Assembly: GCA_049680625.1 (NCBI GenBank)
Contig: JBAUID010000216.1
Coordinates: forward strand, 1 to 5,817
Origin: JAUIAI01 sp049680625
Lineage (GTDB): Bacteria; Pseudomonadota; Gammaproteobacteria; Burkholderiales; Burkholderiaceae_E
DNA: 5,817 nucleotides
Reading direction: 5' to 3'
Shown here: positions 1 to 5,817 of the stretch, one piece after another
Position numbering within the stretch: the first letter of the stretch is position 1
Layout of the letters: the number at the start of each line of letters is the position of its first letter
Program-made: the position numbers and the translations under genes
The notes under the pieces: generated by a model
What the model was told of the DNA's origin: nothing
Databases searched by the model: none
Seen by the model: only the letters and a program-made list of their open reading frames with translations

Positions 1-2887
1 GCGCAACCGAGAAGTCGATGCCGGTCAGGTTCGCACGTGGCTCCAGGATTTTCGCCTGTTGACCCAGTACCGGATACGCACCGCAGGCTTCACCGGTATT
101 GCAGATAAAGCCGTCATTGTCGGTATCACTTCCGGCCACTACCACAATGCGCTGGGTGCCCGGCACCCGGTCAACCGTATACGTGTAAGTACCATTCTGA
201 GGCTGAACTACCATTCCCTGGGCAACCGGATTGGCATCCGGATCATCGGCATCAACGACAAGGACGTAGATTGGACCGAGACTACCCGCACTATTGCCTA
301 TCGAGCTAGATGGCCGCTGAACCGTCACGGGTAAATCAAACGATCTCCCGCTCTGCAGCGCAATCCGCACATTGGCAAAAACTGTTTCACCCGGCTGCAG
401 AACAGCACGATTCGCCGTTACAACATACCTACCCAGGCCCGAGACAGCATTAACACCACCGCTTGCAACACTAATCGCCGTTGAGTCAACCGTTACGCCG
501 GTAACCACATCGGCGGTTGTTCCCGAGGCGCGTAGTTCAAACTCGGCACTGTTACGCGTCGTACCCAGACTGAGCGAACTGGGCAGTGATTCGATTGTGC
601 CAGCCGGCGGCGGTGGCGTTGTACCACCAGACAACGCCAAGGCTTCTTCAACCGCTTTTTTGGCACTCAGTAACCCCCAACCTGTTTCGTTATCGCGCCC
701 GGTCTGGCCAAGATCAATTGTTAACCTACCCTGGGACAACAACGCCAACACCTGGGTTTGGGTAATACCGGGCACCAGGTACTTCATTAGCGCAAAAATA
801 CCGGCAGCATGGGGGGTTGCCATCGATGTGCCCATCAGCATTGAGTACGACGGCACGCGCTGGCCGCGATCAAAAGTGGCCACCGTGCTGAAAATACCGT
901 CTGGTAATCCGTTACCAGTGGTCGACTGAGTCAGATCACCGCCGGGTGCTACCAACGCGAGTTCTGCCCCGCCGTTGGAGAAAAACGAGCGATTATTCTG
1001 CGCATCGGTTGACCCGACCGCGATCACCCCGGGGCAGTTGGCCGGAAACCCAATTGGCTGCATAGGACCAGTGCGTGAACCGTCATTACCGGTAGCCACA
1101 ACAATAATCGCACCATTCGCCGTCAGGTTACGGAAGTAATCAGCAGCACCCGTGCTACAGCTCGCATTTGCCCCGAGACTCATATTAATGATGTCAGCGG
1201 CTTCCGCCGGCAGACCTAGCGAATCGTTGGTCCTTTTCAGGGCAAATTTCAAGCCCTGGTCAATGTCATAAAAGTCGCCGCCGCCGTTCACGTTCAGCAC
1301 CCGAATCGGCATGATCCGGGCCATTGGCGCTACGCCGGCACCACCGGTTGTATTAAAGGTCTGCGCCGCAATTGTACCGGCCACATGAGATCCGTGAAAC
1401 GACGAACCCGGTGAGTCCGACGCATCATTGGCGTCCGCGTCAATGCCGTTACCGTCACCTGCGGTTTCGACATCACGCACAAAGTCGTAACCCTGTACCA
1501 ACTGATTTTCCAGATCCGGGTGATCCCCGACAATGCCAGTGTCCAGAACAGCCACAATCGGGCGTCGCGACGGTAATGTAGCGAGCGCGCTTAAACGCTC
1601 CATCGCGGCGGGTAATTCAATCGCCTCGTAGTGCCAGCGCTGTTTCTGATATTCACGATCGTTCGGCGGAAATTCGCCAACCGGAGCGGACTGCAGTGCT
1701 TTAAGGCGCATGTTCGGCATTGCGACGGTATAACCTGGGGTCTGACTCAGCATCTTGGCATACAGCAAGGTGCGTTCGAGCTCGAGCGTGCGGGCAGATT
1801 TATTCTCCGCCGGCCCGATACCAATCACCGGTTCAGGGGTCGCTGCGGTGGTCGATGCAATAGTCGAGGCAGATGTCCTTGTGGCAGCTGCCTTTGCTGA
1901 CACACCGGCCCGGGCCGATGTCCACGCGGGTAATGTCAGAGGGACTTGTAATACAGATGACCGCCCATCACCGATTGCGCCTTTGACAACAACCGGTGTC
2001 TGACCCGACTTTTTCGAAGATGCCGACAGTGATGCACCCGCGTCACTGGTCTGGGCAAACACCTGTCCCGGAATCACGTAAGACTGCAGCGAGGTTTCGG
2101 TGCTACAGCTTGATCCGGTGCCTGGCGCGCCAATCCGCATCAGGTACACCGTGCCGCCGCCGCCTAAACTGGTCGGTTGATATAAGGACGCGCTGATCTT
2201 GTAATTACCGTCCCGGTTGATGCGCACACATTCCGATGCGCTAACCCCTTGTGAGGCACCAACCAGGTCGGGCACGCCATTACCGTCGGTATCCGAATCG
2301 ACATCATAAATATACAGATCGACGTCAATCACTGACGGGTCAGCAGAGAACTCCACCTCAACCACCTGCCCGGCCTCAAGTGAGACCGAGTAACGGTCAA
2401 ACATGTCACCATTAGCAAAGCTTGGGCCGTCCGGACCTTCTCCGGGCATGTTCAAATAACCCATTGTTGTTGTCGGGCTGACCAACCCCTGTGCGGTGCT
2501 CAGCAAATCGTTGCTGACCCGACCAACCTGAAATGGATCGTTGGTATCGGAGTCAAGCGTATTGGTCTCACTCAGAGACATACTGCCGGACACGGAATAC
2601 AAAGCCGGCGCGCTGCCCGGCGGTGGCGCCGGGGTTTGCGGATCTTCAAGCCGAGGCGGCGTTGGTGTCGGCGTTGGTGTCGGCGTTGGTGTCGGCGTTG
2701 GTGTTGGCGTTGGTGTTGGTGTCGGCGTTGGTGTCGGTGTCGGTGGCGGGGTTGGCGCCGGCCCGGAAACGGCTGTATTACCACCACCGCATGCGGCCAG
2801 GGAAATTGCCGTCAGAGAAGCGACCAGAGCGCTGCTGAGGTGGCGAAACGCCGGGCTCTGTGGACGGTTTTTTTCATGGCGCTGCAT
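1..2887 (-). CDS. S8 family (subtilisin-like) serine protease lipoprotein, 3' end outside window
   Basis: Secreted endopeptidase, predicted to be lipid-anchored at the outer membrane. The frame is open for 962 codons without a stop and leaves the window at position 1, so the C-terminus is missing. The start is the ATG at 2887, six bases after a perfect GGAGG. Residues 1-33 form a lipoprotein signal with basic N-region, hydrophobic core and lipobox L30-A-A-C33; the following Gly suggests outer-membrane sorting. Residues 49-76 are 14 Pro-Thr pairs. About 97-253 resembles a PPC (pre-peptidase C-terminal) beta-sandwich. About 363-425 resembles the end of a subtilase propeptide, leading into a QRWHYEAI segment. 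The catalytic domain spans about 443-750: Asp449 in AVLDTG, His498 in HGSHVAGT, oxyanion Asn601 in ATGND, Ser688 in GTSMATPHAAG. A PPPP linker and two beta-rich modules follow, the last with D921-T-D-N-D-G and a Cys929/Cys935 pair. All triad residues are present, so it is probably active. Its natural substrate cannot be inferred. Confidence 0.95.
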   Translation of the reverse strand, partial: MQRHEKNRPQSPAFRHLSSALVASLTAISLAACGGGNTAVSGPAPTPPPTPTPTPTPTPTPTPTPTPTPTPTPTPTPPRLEDPQTPAPPPGSAPALYSVSGSMSLSETNTLDSDTNDPFQVGRVSNDLLSTAQGLVSPTTTMGYLNMPGEGPDGPSFANGDMFDRYSVSLEAGQVVEVEFSADPSVIDVDLYIYDVDSDTDGNGVPDLVGASQGVSASECVRINRDGNYKISASLYQPTSLGGGGTVYLMRIGAPGTGSSCSTETSLQSYVIPGQVFAQTSDAGASLSASSKKSGQTPVVVKGAIGDGRSSVLQVPLTLPAWTSARAGVSAKAAATRTSASTIASTTAATPEPVIGIGPAENKSARTLELERTLLYAKMLSQTPGYTVAMPNMRLKALQSAPVGEFPPNDREYQKQRWHYEAIELPAAMERLSALATLPSRRPIVAVLDTGIVGDHPDLENQLVQGYDFVRDVETAGDGNGIDADANDASDSPGSSFHGSHVAGTIAAQTFNTTGGAGVAPMARIMPIRVLNVNGGGDFYDIDQGLKFALKRTNDSLGLPAEAADIINMSLGANASCSTGAADYFRNLTANGAIIVVATGNDGSRTGPMQPIGFPANCPGVIAVGSTDAQNNRSFFSNGGAELALVAPGGDLTQSTTGNGLPDGIFSTVATFDRGQRVPSYSMLMGTSMATPHAAGIFALMKYLVPGITQTQVLALLSQGRLTIDLGQTGRDNETGWGLLSAKKAVEEALALSGGTTPPPPAGTIESLPSSLSLGTTRNSAEFELRASGTTADVVTGVTVDSTAISVASGGVNAVSGLGRYVVTANRAVLQPGETVFANVRIALQSGRSFDLPVTVQRPSSSIGNSAGSLGPIYVLVVDADDPDANPVAQGMVVQPQNGTYTYTVDRVPGTQRIVVVAGSDTDNDGFICNTGEACGAYPVLGQQAKILEPRANLTGIDFSVA
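2660..2743 (-). repeat. Tandem repeat encoding a (Pro-Thr)14 linker
   Basis: On the plus strand the 12-bp unit GGCGTTGGTGTC occurs perfectly three times from 2658 to 2693. Copies with a final T follow at 2694-2705 and 2706-2717, then a half unit (2718-2723), one more perfect copy (2724-2735) and another half unit. In the protease frame the 84 bp encode 14 uninterrupted Pro-Thr pairs, residues 49-76, between the lipidated Cys33 and the first folded domain. Such linkers are extended and flexible and would hold the enzyme away from the membrane. Because 6- and 12-bp units are multiples of three, a slippage event would change linker length without breaking the frame. Confidence 0.95.
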
Positions 2888-2893
2888 GGCGCT

Positions 2894-2898
2894 CCTCC
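2894..2898 (-). promoter_or_regulatory. Ribosome binding site of the protease gene
   Basis: GGAGG on the minus strand, inside AGGGAGGAG, lies six bases before the ATG at 2887. It fixes this start. The nearby ATG at 2877 is out of frame with the protease. Confidence 0.85.
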
Positions 2899-2917
2899 CT
2901 GGAAATCACTCTGCTAA

Positions 2918-2948
2918 ACTCAGACCCACTCAGACTTGAAATTCTGAG
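2918..2948. repeat. Direct repeat plus inverted repeat upstream of the protease gene
   Basis: ACTCAGAC occurs at 2918-2925 and again at 2928-2935, exactly 10 bp apart. The second copy also forms the left arm of an inverted repeat: CTCAGA (2929-2934), an 8-bp spacer, then TCTGAG (2943-2948). It lies about 30-60 bp upstream of the protease start, where an operator or the 5' leader could be. The repeats are plainly there; a regulatory role is inferred and could be chance for such short words. Confidence 0.35.
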
Positions 2949-3042
2949 GCTAAAGTGTAGTGCAACTAGAACGTGAGCGCGCGAATCCGTCGCATTAGTA
3001 TTCGTTACGCGTGAACAATCCGGTGCTGACAAGCGATCGTCA

Positions 3043-3048
3043 TTTAAT
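3043..3048 (+). promoter_or_regulatory. Possible -10 element for yajQ
   Basis: TTTAAT matches the sigma-70 -10 consensus at five of six positions and would start transcription near 3055, giving a leader of about 25 nt that includes the ribosome binding site. No convincing -35 box lies 16-18 bp upstream, so this is only a candidate. Confidence 0.25.
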
Positions 3049-3067
3049 TTGTTTTGACCCTATTTCC

Positions 3068-3071
3068 GGAG
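3068..3071 (+). promoter_or_regulatory. Ribosome binding site of yajQ
   Basis: GGAG is followed by an eight-base spacer and the ATG at 3080. Together with the conserved MPSFD N-terminus this supports the chosen start. Confidence 0.75.
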
Positions 3072-3079
3072 TGTAAGTC

Positions 3080-3565
3080 ATGCCGTCATTTGATGTTGTT
3101 TGTGAAGCCGATATGGTTGAAGTGCGAAATGCCATCGACCAGACAAACAAAGAAGTCAGCAATCGATTCGATTTCAAAGGCTCAGACGCCCGGGTGGAAC
3201 AAAAAGACGAAGAACTCACGATATTTGCTGATGACGAGTTCAAGCTCGAGCAAGTCAACGATGTGTTGCTCAACAAGTGCGCGAAGAGAAATCTCGATAT
3301 TCGCTTCCTTGACTATGGCGACATTCAGAAAATGGGGGGCGATAAAGTCAAACAAATTGTCAAATTACGTAATGGCATTGCAACTGACGCCGCCAAGCGA
3401 ATTGTCAAACTGCTGAAAGACTCAAAATCGAAAGTCCAGGCCAGTATTCAGGGGGACTCCGTACGGGTTACCGGAAAAAAGCGTGACGATCTGCAAGAGG
3501 CCATTGCACTGCTGAAAGACCAAATCAAAGATTTACCTCTTGATTACAATAATTTCCGGGACTGA
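3080..3565 (+). CDS. yajQ: YajQ family cyclic di-GMP-binding protein
   Basis: Cytoplasmic nucleotide-binding protein of 161 residues, the normal length for the family (about 160-163). Hallmarks are the N-terminal MPSFDVV, RFDFKG near residue 29, the KDSKSKVQASIQGD segment, the RVTGKKRDDLQEAIALL segment and the terminal NFRD. The fold is known from family structures to be two ferredoxin-like alpha/beta domains. In Xanthomonas and Pseudomonas relatives YajQ binds cyclic di-GMP and acts with a LysR-type regulator on virulence genes; in other bacteria the role is less clear. That function is family knowledge and not visible here, since no partner regulator lies nearby. The gene stands alone on the plus strand, divergent from the protease and convergent with the GST gene, so it is probably monocistronic. 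No frameshift or missing conserved segment is seen. Confidence 0.96.
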   Translation: MPSFDVVCEADMVEVRNAIDQTNKEVSNRFDFKGSDARVEQKDEELTIFADDEFKLEQVNDVLLNKCAKRNLDIRFLDYGDIQKMGGDKVKQIVKLRNGIATDAAKRIVKLLKDSKSKVQASIQGDSVRVTGKKRDDLQEAIALLKDQIKDLPLDYNNFRD

Positions 3566-3569
3566 GCCC

Positions 3570-4217
3570 TCAGGCACCCGTAGCCGGCTGCGGCGCCTGG
3601 TCGCGGCGGGCCATCTCCCGAACCCGTAATTGCGCGGGACGCTGCAGGCAGCGCGTGAGCCATCGCTCGACATGCTCAAAGCCCTGCAGCAGCGCTGACG
3701 CTGGCTTGGCCCATGCGATTATCGACGCAACATTGACATCAGCCACGGTAAATCGCTCTGCGGCAATATAGTTGCGGTCAGCCAGGTGACTGTTCAAAAC
3801 ACTTAACGGCACGGCCAGGCGCTTTTCAGCCTGGGCCAGCTTATGCGCATCGCGCTGCGCTGGCGGACCGGCCACCCGCTGAAACAAGATCACCAGGGCA
3901 TCTTTTTCGCATTCGGTCACCGACCAGAATGTCCAGCGCAGGGTTTCCGCCGTCTCTGCATGACTGGCGGGAGCCAGTAGCCCACCCAGCTTCTGGGCCA
4001 GGTACAAGGTTATAGCCATCGACTCCCACACAAGAATGCCGTCGTCATCAAGAACGGGGATATGTCCGTTTGGATTCAACCGCAGAAAGTCGGGTTGGCG
4101 GGTTGCGCCACCTTTGTAGGTCTGGGCGACATGAGCGTAGTCCGCGCCCATCTCCTCGAGTAACCACAACGGCCGGGCGGTGCGCGACGCAGCAATACCA
4201 TACAGTGTCATCGTCAT
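3570..4217 (-). CDS. Glutathione S-transferase-like protein
   Basis: Predicted cytoplasmic GST of 215 residues, a typical length. The N-terminal thioredoxin-like half begins LYGIAASRTARPLW, with Ser11 a candidate catalytic residue. It contains the cis-proline region NPNGHIPVL (Pro54) and the glutathione-contacting ESMAI motif (Glu65-Ser66). The helical C-terminal half carries the N-capping box T157-V-A-D160, usual in GSTs. The reading frame could be extended upstream to 4304, but the ATG at 4217 is preferred: GGGAG lies six bases before it, the fold starts immediately after it, and the extension would lie entirely inside livF. The start is one base after the livF stop (TGA-A-ATG), so translation is probably coupled and the gene is the last member of the liv operon. 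Its substrate is unknown; conjugation, peroxidase and isomerase activities all occur in the family. Confidence 0.93.
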   Translation of the reverse strand: MTMTLYGIAASRTARPLWLLEEMGADYAHVAQTYKGGATRQPDFLRLNPNGHIPVLDDDGILVWESMAITLYLAQKLGGLLAPASHAETAETLRWTFWSVTECEKDALVILFQRVAGPPAQRDAHKLAQAEKRLAVPLSVLNSHLADRNYIAAERFTVADVNVASIIAWAKPASALLQGFEHVERWLTRCLQRPAQLRVREMARRDQAPQPATGA

Positions 4218-4218
4218 T

Positions 4219-4923
4219 TCAGACTCCCAGGTAGCGCTCTTGAACATCACTCGCTGCACTGAGCGCCTCACTACCCCCTGTCCAGACAACGGTACCACGC
4301 TCAAGAATAAAATGCCGGTCCGCCAGGCGCAGCAGGTCTTTTATATTTTTGTCGATCAGCAGGATCGACAAACCTTCCCCTTTAATGCGCTCAAGGCAGC
4401 GCCAAATTTCAGTACGAACCAATGGAGCCAAACCTTCGGTGGCTTCGTCCAGGATCAACAACAGCGGGTTGGTCATCAATGCCCGTCCGATAGCCAGCAT
4501 TTGCTGCTCTCCACCAGATAGCAAGTTGGCCATTGAGCCGGCCCGGCTTTGTAACTGCGGGAACATGTCAAACACCCGGTCTTGTGTCCATGACACTTTT
4601 GCGGCGCGCCGATTGGCGGCCGCTACCTGCAAATTTTCACGGGCGCTGAGGTTCGGAAATACCTGCCGCCCTTCCGGAACTAAGCCAATACCCATCTGGG
4701 CTATCTGGAATGACGCTCGCCCAGAAATGGATTGCCCGGCAAATGTCACTTGTCCACGAGCTACCGGGTTGATCCCCATGATCGCGTTGACGGTGGTTGT
4801 CTTGCCCATACCGTTGCGCCCGAGCAAGGTCACAACTTCCCCCTCAGCCACATCCAGCGAGACGCCAAACAATGCCTGGCTGACGCCGTAGAACGATTCG
4901 ATGTTCTCTGTTTTGAGCAGCAT
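4219..4923 (-). CDS. livF: LivF-type branched-chain amino acid ABC transporter ATPase
   Basis: One of two ATPase subunits powering a HAAT-family importer at the inner membrane; 234 residues, the usual LivF length. Visible motifs: Walker A GRNGMGKT (35-42), the LivF hallmark VPEGRQVFP (82-90), the signature LSGGEQQ (135-141), Walker B LLILDE (154-159/160) and D-loop region EGLAP (163-167). Two differences from the common pattern: Ala161 replaces the usual Pro after Asp-Glu, and the H-switch segment reads LLIDKN, with Lys192 where most ABC ATPases have His and many LivF proteins have Gln (VEQN). The start ATG at 4923 shares one base with the livG stop (TAATG), and AGAGG lies seven bases before it. 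LivF normally pairs with LivG, encoded just upstream. The true substrate could be leucine-type amino acids, amides, urea or other small compounds; the ATPase does not tell. Confidence 0.94.
   Translation of the reverse strand: MLLKTENIESFYGVSQALFGVSLDVAEGEVVTLLGRNGMGKTTTVNAIMGINPVARGQVTFAGQSISGRASFQIAQMGIGLVPEGRQVFPNLSARENLQVAAANRRAAKVSWTQDRVFDMFPQLQSRAGSMANLLSGGEQQMLAIGRALMTNPLLLILDEATEGLAPLVRTEIWRCLERIKGEGLSILLIDKNIKDLLRLADRHFILERGTVVWTGGSEALSAASDVQERYLGV
4224..4228 (-). promoter_or_regulatory. Ribosome binding site of the GST gene, inside livF
   Basis: GGGAG on the minus strand, six bases before the ATG at 4217, sits within the last codons of livF. It decides the start against the in-frame ATGs at 4304 and 4211. 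Confidence 0.7.
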
Positions 4924-5672
4924 TACGCTTCCTCTCCGAGGTACGCACGACGCACCTCGGCATTCTCGCGAATCGCCTGCGGCGAATCGCAGGCAACCAC
5001 GGCCCCCGACACCAGCACCGAAATACGATCAGCCAGGGCAAAGACTGCATCCATATCATGCTCAACCAGTAACATCGACGTGTCGCCTTTGAGTGAGGTC
5101 AGCAGTTCAACAATCATTGCTGACTGCTCAGGCCCCATACCTGCCATCGGTTCATCAAGCAGCATAAAACTCGGTTCAGTGGCCAGTGACATCGCGATTT
5201 CCAGTTGGCGCCGCTCGCCGTGTGATAACTTTGCTGCCAGTACCCCAGCCCGATGGGCCAGCCGGACCCGTTCGAGCGCAGCCATGGCCGGTTCGCGCAA
5301 AGCCGTTACTGCCCGGGCTGCATGCCAGAAACGATAGGAATGGCCGTCGTGGGCCTGCACCGCCAGGGCCACGTTATCAAGCGCCGACATCTCCATGAAA
5401 ACCGACGTAATCTGAAACGACCTTGCCATGCCGGCGTGCGAACGTTGATGCGCCGCCAGCCGGGTGATATCGTGGCCATTGAAGAAAACCTGACCACTGT
5501 CCGGCTCAAGCGCACCCGACAATTGTGAGATGAGTGTTGTCTTGCCCGCGCCATTTGGGCCGATGATGGCGTGAATTTCGCCGCGGTAAACCTCAAGGCT
5601 GACGTCACAGGTTGCCGCGACACCGCCAAATGATTTATTTAAGTGACGCACTTGCAAGATGGCATCACTCAT
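4923..5672 (-). CDS. livG: LivG-type branched-chain amino acid ABC transporter ATPase
   Basis: Second ATPase subunit of the importer, cytoplasmic face of the inner membrane; 249 residues from the chosen start. Motifs in order: Walker A GPNGAGKT (38-45), Q-loop in ARSFQIT (Gln87), signature LSHGERRQLE (149-158), Walker B FMLLDEP (Asp173, Glu174) and H-switch VEHDM (His205). This canonical His separates it from its LivF partner. The C-terminal VRRAYLGEE is typical of LivG. The ATG at 5672 is preferred over an in-frame ATG at 5690 because AAGGGG lies six bases before it and MSDAILQV is the usual kind of N-terminus. The start overlaps the end of livM by 8 bp and the stop overlaps livF by one base, which implies one transcript and coupled translation. 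Confidence 0.95.
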   Translation of the reverse strand: MSDAILQVRHLNKSFGGVAATCDVSLEVYRGEIHAIIGPNGAGKTTLISQLSGALEPDSGQVFFNGHDITRLAAHQRSHAGMARSFQITSVFMEMSALDNVALAVQAHDGHSYRFWHAARAVTALREPAMAALERVRLAHRAGVLAAKLSHGERRQLEIAMSLATEPSFMLLDEPMAGMGPEQSAMIVELLTSLKGDTSMLLVEHDMDAVFALADRISVLVSGAVVACDSPQAIRENAEVRRAYLGEEA

Positions 5673-5817
5673 GGCCCGCCCCTTTGCCATACAAAAACCG
5701 AATCACCCCACCTTTAAGAAACAAGACACTCAGAATCAACGCAATGCCAAAAGGCAAATGCCAGTGAATCGCAAAGTGTTGCCATGCCTCGGGCAGAACC
5801 AAGTGCATCAGCGATTC
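5665..5817 (-). CDS. livM: LivM-type ABC transporter permease, C-terminal end only
   Basis: The last 50 codons of a frame entering from the right edge, ending with TGA at 5667-5665. The segment FGIALILSVLFLKGGVIRFLYG has the shape of the final transmembrane helix and cytoplasmic tail of LivM-type permeases, with the hydrophobic run followed by a Gly-Gly turn. Its position directly upstream of livG, overlapping it by 8 bp, fits the standard livH-livM-livG-livF order. The body of the protein lies outside the window, so the call rests on a short piece plus gene order. Confidence 0.82.
   Translation of the reverse strand, partial: ESLMHLVLPEAWQHFAIHWHLPFGIALILSVLFLKGGVIRFLYGKGAGHE
5679..5684 (-). 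promoter_or_regulatory. Ribosome binding site of livG, inside livM
   Basis: AAGGGG on the minus strand, six bases before the ATG at 5672, lies in the final codons of livM. No comparable signal sits at normal spacing before the alternative ATG at 5690. Confidence 0.6.

Larger units (their letters stand above)
2888..3079. other. Divergent intergenic region between the protease gene and yajQ
   Basis: This 192-bp stretch must hold the promoters of both divergent genes. No classic sigma-70 promoter stands out. Possible pieces are TTGAAA at 2936-2941 (plus), TTGTCA at 3032-3027 (minus) and CTGACA at 3026-3031 (plus), but none has a good partner at 16-18 bp spacing. No rho-independent terminator or small gene is visible. 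The region is locally AT-richer near 3040-3065, just upstream of yajQ. Confidence 0.6.

Noticed and set aside
372..929. Plus-strand open frame of 185 codons
   Set aside because: It lies antisense to the protease catalytic and C-terminal region, shows no recognisable motifs, and is an artefact of the long open minus frame.
2658..2743. The 12-bp tandem array as a CRISPR array or iteron-type origin
   Set aside because: There are no unique spacers between units, no origin features nearby, and the array is in frame inside a protein-coding gene.
2541..2939. Plus-strand open frame of 132 codons with a long Val-Gly repeat
   Set aside because: It is the complement of the Pro-Thr repeat of the protease. 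It has no good ribosome binding site, and the minus-strand frame has lipobox, domain and catalytic motifs.
3571..3599. GC-rich hairpin after yajQ (CAGGC...GCCTG around the AGCCGGCT palindrome) as a terminator
   Set aside because: The stem has a mismatch, there is no T-run after it on either strand, and the bases encode the GST C-terminus.
4218..4304. Upstream extension of the GST gene to the ATG at 4304
   Set aside because: The added 29 residues lie wholly inside livF, resemble no GST N-terminus, and the ATG at 4217 has its own GGGAG at good spacing.
4732..5337. Plus-strand open frame of 201 codons over livF/livG
   Set aside because: It is antisense to two well-supported ATPase genes, has low-complexity Ser/Ala/Arg composition and no known domain.

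Overview
The window looks like chromosomal DNA from a Gram-negative bacterium, most likely a gammaproteobacterium. The reasons are a lipobox-type outer-membrane lipoprotein signal, a YajQ protein close to the Enterobacteria/Pseudomonas type (identical MPSFD start and NFRD end), a liv-type ABC operon and a proteobacterial-style GST. The species cannot be named from sequence alone. I see no RNA gene, insertion sequence, integrase, CRISPR array or phage gene.

Layout: (1) Positions 1-2887, minus strand: one uninterrupted reading frame of 962 codons that runs off the left edge. It encodes a large lipoprotein subtilase (peptidase family S8) with a Pro-Thr repeat linker after the lipid anchor, a PPC-like beta-sandwich, a propeptide-like region, the catalytic domain (Asp449/His498/Asn601/Ser688) and C-terminal beta-rich modules. 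(2) Positions 2888-3079: a 192-bp divergent intergenic region with short direct and inverted repeats and the ribosome binding sites of both flanking genes. (3) Positions 3080-3565, plus strand: yajQ. (4) Positions 3570-5817, minus strand: the end of a tightly packed operon reading livM (3' end only), livG, livF and a glutathione S-transferase-like gene. Its stop and start codons overlap or nearly touch throughout. yajQ and the GST gene converge with only 4 bp between their stop codons.

How the genes work together: LivM is the inner-membrane permease and LivG/LivF are its two ATPases, forming the core of a branched-chain-amino-acid-type (HAAT family) importer. The permease LivH and the periplasmic binding protein would be expected to the right, outside the window. 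The GST is coupled to livF by one base and is probably co-expressed, but its substrate is unknown. The protease and YajQ have no visible functional tie to the importer. I find no strong evidence for a new biological system here. The items most worth a second look are the protease architecture with its codon-locked tandem repeat, and the LivF protein, whose H-switch position carries Lys.
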